Assembly: GCA_017562135.1 (NCBI GenBank)
Contig: QEYB01000911.1
Location: forward strand, 124,001-188,000
Direction: 5' to 3'
DNA length: 64,000 bases
Origin: Dipylidium caninum
Lineage: Eukaryota > Platyhelminthes > Cestoda > Cyclophyllidea > Dipylidiidae
Shown here in pieces: positions 1-12,900 of this stretch. Numbering within the stretch: the stretch's first letter is position 1; each line of letters opens with the position of its first letter. The translations under genes were made by a program, and so were the position numbers. The notes beneath the pieces are model-generated. The model had not been told where the DNA came from. It saw only the letters and a program-made list of their open reading frames with translations, and did no database searches.

Positions 1-961
1 TGGGATGGTATGGTTTTCGGCAGAGCCCAATTGTTCAGTATCCTTATACTGGTAAGTGGGGTCACAGCATTGCGGGGGACCCAACGAACCCTTAGGGTGA
101 CGGGACGCGCAAGGAAGGGCTGGTGCGTGAGAGTGTTGGTGCTTTGGGGGTGCGATGTCCGCCGACAGGGACTTGGGGTGCTGTACCGGGGCCTGTAGTG
201 CGGCGGTGGAAAGACCTGCTGCATCTACAATCGTGTATATATAATGGAAGATTTAGAGAATGATAAAATACAAATCTTTCTCTTTTTGGTACTTTGTGTT
301 GCGAAAGATCTATCACCCTTAAACCATAAAACAGAGTGCACATGAAAGCCACCGAAATTTCAATGGCTCATGAGCGAATCACGGTTGAGGAGATGAGTGC
401 AGAGCGCTACACACTCCCAAAGCCGTTTTAGTTCCTTTCCCTATCGAATGACCTCTGAAGCAACAAACAAAAATAAACAAGAGTGAATGCAAGTGTATCT
501 TAGAAGTTTACCGATAAGTTTCAATTCACCAAACTCGCCTGTCTCGCCTGTAGATCACTAAGCACTCGATATAAAATACATCTAATATAGATCATTTTAA
601 AAAGGGCAGGTAACATCTAAAACGGTAAAAACATTGACAAAGGAGTTAATAAGGAGTTGGAGCTATAACAGTGTCATACTTTACTCTGCAGTCAAATTTC
701 TTCCAGACACCTCAACACCTTGTTCTCTCGAATTAAACGGGTACTTACCAACATATTTAGAGTGGCGGAAAGGGGACAATGTAAAACAACTCGAATCGTG
801 GGGATGGTGCTATCTAGCCCACGTCTGTTGCAGTAAAGTGGCACTTGCTTGTCATATCACTTGGCGGAGCTTCTACTTCAAGCACACGCACCAGTCAACT
901 TTTCTAATGCCAAGTTACAAAATGGCTCAGGCCACTCGGTTGTAAAATGTGTTTGACAAAG
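1..961. other. Sequence downstream of the NRBP-like gene; no gene supported
   Basis: Short open frames occur on both strands, but none has a recognisable motif, a splice-consistent partner or convincing composition. The stretch probably holds the 3' untranslated region of the NRBP-like gene, which ends at 962 on the minus strand, and intergenic DNA. I did not find a clear polyadenylation signal. Confidence 0.4.
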
Positions 962-3900
962 TCATGTATCGAAACGGTTTCGCGTACCATCGCCAACTTT
1001 GGTGTCGCTGGTGGTGGCGTTGGGGGAGGTTGAAGTGGCGACGACATCGCTAGAGTTACAGGCAGGATCGGGATTAAACTGGGGAAAGACGGTGGCAACA
1101 GTGGCGGAAGCGGGATGCGTGTATAGCCAGGGGAATTCCACGCAGGGCGGAAGGGACCCAGAGTCGGGCAAGCAAGTGCAGGGATCGCGCCCACGCCAAC
1201 GACAGTCGTACGCGATTAGCTCTTCCAACGATCGGCCATCCGGGGGAATGTTGAAACGGGCTTGCAGGAAGGCCGGCCAAGGCACGTTGTGCTACGTGCA
1301 TGAGACGTATAAGAAACAGAAACTTGCGGTTGAGGCTTACAAAGCGGCATATAACGACTAAGAAAAGTGTCAAAAGACCAGACCTGTCCCATCTTAAGAG
1401 ACAAATCTATCAGAAACCAGACTACCGGCAAAGGCCGATGAGAAAGGTCATGGCGAGGGAAGGGTGTGGAGACCGAGGCGTTTTAGGACCAATTAAAGGT
1501 AAGGTTATTTAGTAAGAGGGCTAGCGATAATGGCAAGTCGAGAGCTTGAGCAACTTGTGTGTATACCCGTGGCAATGGACATCAGTGAAGGGGACACTCC
1601 GAAAGACAAGTAACAGTTGCTAGTGCCATAGTAGCTCGAGTGGGTAATAGCGAACCTGACACGCAAATCTACCACTTTTACTACTACTACTTCGAAATAG
1701 CTCTATTACTTCATCACGTTGGAGTCATTCAAACGAACTTAAAGTACGGATCAAATAACAGAAAATTTTTACCTCGTGATCATGGCGACAGAGTTTTAGT
1801 TCAATTGTTTACAACTTAGAATATAGCCAAATTATTTTATCGGAAATGGTCTGTAAAATTTGGTCCACCACTCGAGTCCGCACATTAACTTTGCAAAATG
1901 GACCCGAGTTAGCAGAGCAACGATGACCACGCCCCTCATTAATAAGTCACATTGAAGGTCGTGAAGTCCAAATTCCGTGAGATGGTACAAACGCGTTGGA
2001 GGAAAAGAATCGCCTACTTGAAGGTGCAGATCAAAGAGATCTTCGGGATTGATTTTGGCATCCTTGGCCAGACTCTCGCGGCAGTGGTAGCAAGGGGAGG
2101 TGAGGTAGTTTGGCAGGTCAGTGCGATGTAGGTAATCGTGTCGATCACAAAGGGCGCATGTAGCATTCTGGGGCGCCAGCGTACCCACATCCAACATCTC
2201 CACCACGCCCTGGCTGCTCTTGAGAGGTGTAGGTGCAGTTGTCGGCTGAAGCTGTAGAGGATTCGAGTCTGTGGTCTGCACAGAAGTGGATGAGGCCACC
2301 ATCACGGAGGGAACAGCTCCAGTTCCACATTCTCTTACCACTGTTGTTGTTGTTGCCGGCTGTTGCAGTTCTGGGGGTGCTGGCAGATTCTGCGGGTCCC
2401 CGTTCACGAGATTGGACGCTTGCGATCGTTCTGAAATTGGACCGTTGAATAAACGATTTTAAAACCTCCATCTAACGATAGCTCAATCTGCAACCTTAAG
2501 TGAAATTGAGATGGAAGAGCTCAACTGAATTTCATATACAGTGTTAAGGACATGCTTTTAAAGTCCATAAAATATATTCCTAGGAACTGGAAATGTGCTT
2601 CTACAAGCGGATATTGTGTAAGAAAACGAAGGATAAGGATACATTTCCAATCTGTGAGTATTTCTAACACTGCACCGAAATTCAGGGAAAGCCGCGATCT
2701 CCATAAAGGGAGGAGGAAATACGAATTCGTTATAGAGGGAGTCAAGTCAATTACCTTGAGGGAAACTCTTCAAGTAATATCCTTGACTGCGTTTCCATAC
2801 TGCTTATTCGAAGTCTTATTTAAGATAGGTTCGGAAAAGTCCTCTGTGAAGAAGACAGAATTAAATTATTTTAAGCATCAGACAAGCGGTGTCGGAGGAG
2901 AAGTAGGTCCCCTTTTCATGAAGGGAAGAAAAAGCGACGCGCAAATGTTATTACCATTATGAATTGCACTGACAGTTGACTCTTGATGAAGTTACACAAG
3001 TTCATTTATTTAGAAATTGCTACTGAGTAAACAAATACCTCTAAAGCAGATACTGATCGCAGAACATGATTTTTGCCAAAGAACAACACACGCGAGTGAC
3101 GCCTCACCTGCCCTACCAGGATAGTCGTGAGGACAGGAGCCAGGACTATGTTGATGTGAGGGCGGCAAAGAAGAGCAGCAGGGTTCGGAGGCGGTGGTCA
3201 GGGCACCGGAGGGGAGCAAGGTTGATACCGCAGCTACCCCCAAGGGGGCGGGAATGGCGGTGGCGACTGCAGTGTTAGCACCGGCTACTTCAGCGACAGA
3301 CGAGGTGAAGACAGCGGCAGCATCATTTGTACCCACCTGATTAGTTGACCGTGTTGCAGCCGTCTAGATTAATTAAATTCGTGATACTGACCCGAGTCAG
3401 GTGTGATTAGATTTAATACTGACCAAAAGCTCCGAAAATCTACCTTTTAGAGAAATTGTCACTAAAGGAGGTCAAATAAGCAATTGATGTTTTCGATAGA
3501 CAAAGAAAACAATCACATGTGCGTCATGAAAAAGTTTATATGGCATGGGTATGCAACTTCGCGGAGGAGATACATCATGGTTCCAACAAAGTAAACGAGA
3601 CAAAGGCCACAAAATAGAGGAAGGGATAAAGACCAAACGGCAAGAAGGATAGCGTTTCTCTCCTCTCGCCCCCTCTAGATTCGCAAAGCCAGAACTCACG
3701 AGGGGACTCAGCAAAGAAAGTATAGGGTGTCGTTCCTTTCTAATTTTCAAATTTTCGCATTGAAAGTATGCCAAAAAGCAAGTCGCATAAATACTGGGCT
3801 AAGATGAGGCAATAAGTTATTTTGACAGACTTTTAATGTTACATCGGCTGCCGTATCCATAGATTTCCCCCTAAACAAACTTCAAAGCGGCAAATGGGAG

Positions 3901-6900
3901 AAGCTGTTTTACCTTCCTGACAAATACTTATTCACAACACGACGAGACGTCGCCAATGGTCTAAAACGACAAAATCACAACTGAGAAGCAGAAATATGGT
4001 ATTTCGGCGTTTAGGTAATATCTATTTTGTTCTGGAACTAACGAATTAGCGTCAAATAAAGGAGTCATTGGTAGAGTGAAAGGACAGATAGAAAAGTAGC
4101 CTGAGGGAGAGTTGTGAGTGTGTGCGCAATTACCACGCTCGAGAGTAATGTTAGTTTTAATGGTTAGTTGGATTCATAAACGGGGCTGCCAGAATCATTA
4201 AATAAACTTCAATAAAGCAACTAACGCGACATCTGAATTAAAGTAGGACGAACTTTAGTGGTGTGATGCCTAGTACGGGTTTCTTATAATGAAGATTGCC
4301 TCCATAGCGGAAACTACCACAAAATCTAGCTGAAATGATGGCGTGACACAACTCCCCAACTCCCGTATATAGCAAAATTTCACCGAAAATGGACATAGTA
4401 AGTACAGCTGTTGTCCAAACCATACACCGATGTCACCAAATTTATAAACTTGGTCAAAAAGAAAAAAGGCTTGCGTAGCAGGACCTACACGGGCTACATG
4501 GTGTGACTTAAAGTTTCTGTCAAAAGTGGCAGTATGGGGACAGGTTTGAAAATAATCACAAAAGTACAGTGAAAAGAGAGGATATGTCAAGTCACCTAAA
4601 CCAAGTAAAAAGGATCTCTACCTCAGTCCCTTGTTGCGTTGACGCATTGGCATTGGCAGAGAATATGGCCTGAGCAGCATCGTTGGAGGTGACTCGGCCG
4701 ACTAATTCCTGTGTCTGCTGGTGAAGGCTTAAAGTAACTAATTTGGAGTAGAGCTCTTGTGCGCATATGCTTCCGTTACACTGAGGTCCGTAGCTGAAAA
4801 ACAAGTCCGAGAAAATTCGAGCTTTTAAGTTGAGAGCACAGAAAGTATGCTTAACAAACTGCATGTTAAAGTGTAAAATGCCGGAGCTGGCAATAAACAA
4901 TGTAAAAAGGATGTGTGAACCACTGCTGTCGTAATAGAAACGCTGGGACGTGACATAAAAGGTCACAAATACTAACACCACGTTGTCTGTCATCAGTTTC
5001 ACAGAAAAAGACCTTAATTCTAGTAAATTAACCTACGGAGTTCTATTTGGAGCTGAATCGGAGATGAGAGAAAATAGATACCACAAAATTAACTCACTTA
5101 AAGCATATTATTTACAGAACAACGACGAAGAACTGAGAGACTATAGGAGAAGAAGGTGATTGGCTTTCAATTAAGAATAGTACATCATGTTACCGCAAAG
5201 TTTAGATAATTAAAAGTTGCGGTAATGCTAAGAAATGGCACATACGTTCACTCAAAATGTCTCTTTTGAAGGCCTTCTTTTACACAACCTCCAGAAGATA
5301 GACGTCTAACCATGTATCAGCAGTAGTTTTCATTCCGACTTAAAAAAACCCCAAAAAACATTACCACAAGTTATAAGGTGGTAGGTAATATTTACAAAAT
5401 CATTTGTTGTCAGAAACCCTTGTAACGAGTTCGTGTTAAATGCACAACCAAGCCTTCGTCATTAAGGAATCGTTAAGTTTAGGCAGTTGAATATCAACTA
5501 AATAAAAATTGGCTAGCACCTCGAAAGAGTCCCCAGTATTATAAGGGTCTTAGTTGATGCTCTCCTGTTCCAAGATTGACAAAAAGCACACATGTGGAGA
5601 TCTCACCAAGGGTAAACGAGTTCTCCCTCCACCAGAGGTATGTTGTGTCGTGCCATAGCGAGAAGTCGAATTAGGATGGCCTTGTCGCCGCTACTCAAAC
5701 ACTTGGATCCCTCGAATAGGTCGGCTATCCGGTCGTAGTCGTGCCACTCGTTTTCCAGCACCTGGAGGTAGGCCTAAAAATAGGAAGAAAGGCTAAAAAT
5801 GAGAGGTCGCCACTCCAATATTATCAGAGCTTTTCCTAGATGAGCAAAGAAAAAACTTGATAAGGTTAAAATATATTTTACTATTATTGGCAGGGTGGTA
5901 GTCATTAATCCACCACAATGCATTTTAATCGTATGATTGCATACGCTTTTTTTCAGTCGTTATACGGACCAGAAATACATATAAAAGGGGCAAAAGTAGA
6001 AAAACGAAAAAATCCAAATGTTACTCCTATTCTCGTAGTTAGCTAGTGAATTCCAAGCCAATGACTGTGCTACCTACAATGGCGGCACTCTCGCATGTGA
6101 AGTTGAAAATTCGAAAAATTATTACCGAAGACTGAATTCCATTGGGTTACACGATTTGGAAAAAAACTCGTTAAATTTAGTCATATACACTTGAAGTTAA
6201 TGCATAACATCAAATAGTTAACAACGACATCGAAGTCAAACAGAGCGAATACGCGTTTACTTTTACGGAAGAACGATTCTAAAAGTAATAAATCGAGGAT
6301 CGGGGCCGAGCGAACTGCCAGCAGTCTTCTCCCCGACCCCCTCTCCAGTGCTAAGATTCTTGGCAAAAATTTCATATTTTATTTGCAGGTTTTTATCAAG
6401 GAATAAAAGGCAAATCACTTACCTCCCGTTTCAGCCTCTCCTCAACAAACCACATTTGTACATACACCTGCCAACGTCCTGCTCCAATATAAGCGTACTG
6501 GCAATGAGTGAAGAGGGCGGCAGTGGTCGGTGGTTGGAGGGGCGGAGGAACATGAACAACTTGGGGCACTCCGTCATAGCCTTTCTCGTTGCCTCGAACA
6601 CCACCCTTGGCATCAACGTCCTCTTCTTCATCGTCATCATCATCATCGTCGTCGTCATCATCCGAATCGTTCTGAATGTCATCATCCTCATCTTCGTCGT
6701 CATCAGAGAGTTCGTCTTCACCCTTCACCTCGACCATTTCTTCAACATTGGCGCTGGGGACAGCGGCAGCAGTAAGAGAAGCAGGAGGATGCGAGACGGT
6801 GGCCCCCATAACGGAGGCGAGGGAGAGCGCTCCACTCTGAGTAAGGGTTGAAGCAATGCTGGCGTGTGGTGTATGAGGCACGTTCCGGGCAGGTATTGTG

Positions 6901-9900
6901 CGGTTGACTGAAACCTTGGCGGCTGCTATATCCGACGCAACCTAGTCGAAATTAGGCCAGACCAGTAGACGAGTGTCTTATGGGCTTGATAAACGAAATA
7001 GCACGTGATTTCTACAATTCCTAAACATGCATACAGATAGACAATACTGGCACATGTTCCATTGCAATACTCTAGAATAGCCGTGGTGGAAGAGAGAGGG
7101 GGAAGTGAAAAAGGGGTTTGACCCAAGCCCCTGAATTCTCAAATATATTCGCAGTTACCTTTTTATCACTAGTAATGGTGCAGCGAGTAGCATTTTCAAT
7201 CTTCAGGCAGAATTTCCCCACTGCATTGAGAATTACAACATGGAAATCGGCACAACTTTCTTTCACGGACTCTCACATGGAACCTAATCGTTTAATTTAG
7301 TGGCTTATGATATACAAGGGACGGTAATGGCTGAAGACACAGCCCTGTCCCTTCCAATTATGCCAGTAAACGCACAACGCAGTAGTAAAAGTTGATTAAG
7401 AGCCTGACGAGAAAGTAACTGTCTACTTGATAGCACTTTTTAGCTCCATTCAGGACAATTTCGCATGATTGCTGAATTTCACTAAGAAATGCTTTACTCC
7501 ACTGATTCCATGATAAACGAGTCAGCGTTAATTCTCCACCTATTCTAGGCTCCTTCTTGCCAGACGGTTAGGAATGCGTTCCTCATGAGTGACGATGGAA
7601 TGCAAACGCGGTTTATGAGGCCTTTCCGATGTGTAGGAAAGCGCTTCTGCGCACCAAAAGGTGGTAATTAGAAGATAATGTTTGCCACTATTAGTAGAGT
7701 TAGTTTGCGGACTTTATTAAGCCTACAAAAGATAACGCAATCAACCCGAGTCACCGAGGAAAATTTAGCTATGGGAAGAAGAGTGGGGGTACGTGGAGGG
7801 CCAAAGGAAAACAGTGAACGATACCAAGAAAACGCTAGGACTGGATATCTGCATTTTATTTGGAAGACCCAAAGCTCGATAAATTTTAATCCTCGGCGTA
7901 TATTAACACTTCGATATAACCAGTGGCTAAATATGTTGGGGCGAGTGATTTCCACGTTACCTGATCAGTCGGTCTGGCGCCGGAAGCGTTCAAATCTCGG
8001 GCAGCCAGACCTGAAAAGAGAGGAAAGATAAAGAGCATCAGCCCCGAATGCGTTAATGTCATTCTACATAAGAAAGTGTCTAGTCAGATCATCAATCACG
8101 GAGCAAAATGAGCAAACACTAGAGCACCTTAAATGTAGATCAACGAAATAAAAAGTGTCATATTTGTAACTGTTAGGATTAAATTACCCCCAATAGAAAA
8201 GCGATTAGTACTGATATAGACTTAAAATGCTAGAACTTCAAATGAATAAACAAATGTGAAGTCTGCGTTTGACAATCGTTTCTGATTTCATCTCGAAAGA
8301 TTCATGCACTAATTTTGCACGAAGCAGTGAACAAAAATCGGAGAAATCATTCGACTACTATATTATAGGTAAGAGGATTGTCAAGAACAAAACATAATAT
8401 ATATTTTAGCATGTACATTTCGCAGTCAATTTTTATCAAAGTTGAACTTTGAGCATAGTGCAAAAGAGAATTGACGTAGCACGTGAGGAAGTTGATTAAC
8501 AATTTAATGCCTTAGAAAAAAATGAATTTTAAAGCCAACTCCAAAATGAGAATTGGAAAGGGGTTCAGATGGTAATTGAACAAACAAGTAGTAAATTTTT
8601 GCGCGGTAAAAGGGGCTTTGATAAAAAAGCACATCAACGAGGGTAAGGTTGAAGGGGACAAAGGAAGGGGCGCTCTTATAACCATACCATAAGAACAGGA
8701 TTCTCCGGTTCCACATACACAGGTGGACTGTTGGCGGACACGTTTCTCACGAGCATTTGTGGCAGTTTGTTGATGTAATGGAGAGGATTGTAAACCCGCA
8801 TTACTGAGTGCGCCTGCTGCAGCTTTCATCGTCATTCCAACATCGACGTTATTTACTGCTGATGTTGGAGGTGCCGCACCTACACCACTCAACATGCTTT
8901 GGACATACTCCTTCAGCTGACTCGTAGAATTAGTGCAATCAGCGAAAGAGTCTGGCAGCGAGTGGCGCCTCACTTCCCTGTCACCTGGCGAGGACTCAAA
9001 TTGTGCACTATTCACTAGAGCTGCTTCAGCGGGGTTTGCAGCAACGACGGCTGATGGAGCGGTAATAAAAGCGTCGGAAAATTCATCATACTTATTGCCC
9101 TCAGAGGAGATCTCACGGGTAGCAGGGAGGTGACGCGGTGGAGTGTCAATAGCGCTGACAACACTGGCCGAGTGTTTGCGTGAGGTAGTGGAAGAGGCGA
9201 CATTGGAGATCACCCCGGAAGAGGCGGTGGCCATGAACGGCTGTCCGCTTACCACCCCATCAATCGCGGCGGCGGTAGAGGCTACCCCCGCGAGTATCCC
9301 AGAACCTTCTTCCTCTTCCTCCTGCTCCGCTACCACGGTCCCGAACCGATAGCCGAGAAAGGGGTAGAAGCCGTTCCTGGAGGGACACAGGAAACATCAA
9401 GTGAGTGCTTACAAGCCGTGAGATGATGGAAGAGGACGCGTTAGTCATCATCGAAGGGAAGGATCACCTCGACTTTTAATAGGTCGAAAAAGGAGACTAA
9501 GACGACAAGTGGGACTACCAGTGACCATGAATAATATCTCCAATCATGGATACATATCATCCAAATAGTATCGAGCGAAGCGGTGAAACATGTGGCCTGA
9601 AATTCAAGTCAAAATTCCACTTATCTTTTGAGCGAGATGGCCGCATCAAACAACTAAAATTACACGAAAATCATCCGTAGGTTAATAGAAAAGTTTTTGA
9701 GATGAAGAACCTTACAACATAAGGGTTAAATATACACGAGAAGATATTGCAAAGGCACCCTAAATGGAAGGAGACTCTGCCAGCAAAAGTGCATGGTTTT
9801 GCTAGAGGAGTATCTACCATAAACCAAACTACCTTGGCAGTCCGCACCACATGCCCATAAAGTTCTCAGCGTCCGTAACTTTTTTTATTAATACGTAAGG

Positions 9901-12900
9901 GTAGTCCCATAGCAAGAGGCCATAGAGAAAGGATAGGGAAATGTAAAGGCGATACTTAAAAAAATAACAGTTGAAGGGTGCCGTTAACTGCACATCGAAA
10001 ACATCGGTGGATTTCGAGGTAGAGTAAAGATAAGCGATATGCTACGGCGAAAACTAGAACTAAGAAACCAGGGCAGATCACGTAGGCCACACGGTCAAAA
10101 CGCCGGTGCGCACTTTGTCTACGTGACCCAGGATAGGTGAAGTCATTAAACGTGCGGATCTGGAGTAAGGCAGTTGGAGAAGGGAGCAACTGTGTGTAGG
10201 AATGTAAGGGACGCCTAGAGCGATGGATAACATACAACCCAAATGGGAACTATTCCCAAGTGAAGATTGCGATCAAATTAACTTTCAGAGCACCTTAAAA
10301 GTGCATATGCTAGGGATTATTTTTGAAGGTGAATGACACGAGGCCTTGGTATCGAGTTAATAAGAACATTTTATTATCACCTTTCAGATTGTACTGCGGT
10401 TATAATAAAACATAGACCTCGATTTCTTCCCTCGATTTGGGACTAGAAATATCATAAATCCCATTTCACATGGATAAAAAACCTTCGAGATCTAAAGGTA
10501 TCTATTGCAAAAAAAGTAAAGTAGCGATTCCTGGAGACAAATTCGACATTACTGAAGGAGTTAAAGCATCCAAAAAAAGATGAGGGAGGAAACCAACATT
10601 TTACTGTGATTTCGAGGGTACGTACTTTTACGGGGAAGGTGATTGATTGCCAGTGGGAATTTCGTGGGTCCTTCCGTGAAGAAAATCATATGACCGTCAC
10701 CTTTAAGTACAATTCCAGGTAACTTACGGCAGGAACTGTGAAGTAGGAACTAAGTCTAATCAGTTGCACATGGAAGCGCGGAAATAGCTCGGTTTAATAA
10801 CTCTTGTTTAGGTACGAGATGTAATGCCAAAACCCTCAGAGGGATTTAGACACGAAGCCAATGGGTCAGAAGAGAGGTGGAAGAGCGTCATCCAAATGAG
10901 AAACAAAAAAGTATAAATCAAGCTAGCAGAGAACTTTTGTTAGGCAATCCATTCCTCTGCTGCCCATTAAGATACGAGGAGCAAAAAGCCAATGAAACGG
11001 TTCAGGGAGGGGAAAAGACAAGCTTAATTCGTTAAGGCTCATCAAGGTAAATTCTATTCAAATACCGCTAATTAACATATACGACTACGACTGTAACTTT
11101 CCAAGTTGACGGACAATGTCGATTACGATAAGAAAACCTTTGTTAGTTCCACAGAGTGGAGGCGATGTCTGCCTAATCTAGGTACTCCATGGGGTTAAAA
11201 AAATAAAACTAGGACTCTTTTTTTCTATTCAAACAGAATGCTTCCATACTACCTCGCCTCTCTTATCAACTCCCCATTTTTTGCAAGGGACTTTTTAGCC
11301 GCAAACCCCTTTTAGTATAGCAATAAATCATCGGGTATCCAACACTATCTCTCTTGTCTTATCTGTCGGAGATATGTTTTACCTAGTTATCGGTTGAAAG
11401 CCATATATCAATTTTGAGAAGTTATCGGTGACAGCCATTTTTCGTTAAATTATAAGGAAGCTAATTGTATTCTTTTCAAAAACTCCTCATCTGGACGATG
11501 GAAATTAGGAATGTATAAACACTCCTCCTGGTTTGCTTTCTTTTTCCCTATTCCCTACCCGCAAAATGTTTCCACCATTTATCTACAACATCGTCACTTG
11601 AAGCAATTGAAAAGAGAATTCACAAGAAAAGACGTTGAGTAAATTGAGCTATTCAAGTAGGCTCCCATTGGATTAAACGACCATGCCGGATTAAAATAAT
11701 AATACAGAACAAGTCTTGTCATAGACAAAATTTCTACAAATCAGACACAGTAATCGCGAACTTGCATTCTGAGTTTGCGCGTGGGTTTGAAAGAAGGATG
11801 CATTATAGGTTGAGATAGAGACGACAAAGATTCCGTTGGCCTTTACAACGAATTCCAATAGTAACGTTGAGAAATCATTTTTGTTTACACTCGTCAGAAA
11901 ACCGCCTCATCATTCAGAACTTTGCATATCTTGGTAATAAGGAAAGGAAAGAAGACTAATAAAACTACTTTCGCATCGTTTATGTTGATCCACTGGGAAA
12001 AGAGATAGTTGCTGTTTGGTATTGACTCGTCATTGCTTCTTTACTAGTCGTCCGAGTAATCAATCTCGAAAGCCAAAAACGCTGCAGTTTCAAGAACCAC
12101 TGAACGAACCATCATTTAAGTTACAATCGGAGAAGTGGTAAAACTTAGACAACAACAAGGAGCTCAACCTTAACTGTTAACAATTAAAATAATGTTTGCT
12201 TAGAAGATAGAGTTCATACGAAGTTATTTATTAATTTTAATAGAAAGTCCTAAGGTACACACTTGACTCCGAACATACAAGGGGAATAACGTTTAGTTAA
12301 AACACAGGATGAATATACGATACTGTTGACGAAATTCTAGGTGAGAATTGTCATTACCTCTTCTATATACCTTCCAGCGGCAAATTAAGGGAAATGAAAT
12401 AGCCGTCAAGCGATCACACACTCAGAAATATGTAAGAGTCTGACATCATATCCGTTAAAATTTTAAATCAAAGAAATTCCCAGATACATTAAGGAAAGGC
12501 TGAACTCTTACTGAGGCCCGTTGTTCGTGGGTAGGTAGTGGAGCCAAAAAAGTAACTAGCATAAACAGGAATCTGTATTCAAAAAAAGAACAACTCGCAG
12601 GCTTTAAATCGAAAAAACCTAAGCCTTTCCATTTACAATTTCGTAATTCGCGGGAATTCTGCTTCCAATCGGAACCGGAATGAAAAATGGTTACCAACTA
12701 ACATTTAATAAGTGACAGAACAAAGATTCATCCTTGGACCGTGATCAAGAATAATTTTACACAATTGTAGGAGTGAAGTCACCGAAATCACGAAAACCTC
12801 TAAAACGATCTGAGAAAGTAACGAAAGCAAATGTTACCAACAAAACGGGTAACCGTATTTGCAACAACTTAACTGAGGAGGCACATACATTTTGCGGTGA

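Noticed and set aside
6348..6851. Long plus-strand open frame rich in Ile/Val (167 codons)
   Set aside because: It is the antisense of the GAT/GAC repeat in NRBP-like exon 8; the minus strand fits the gene in phase.
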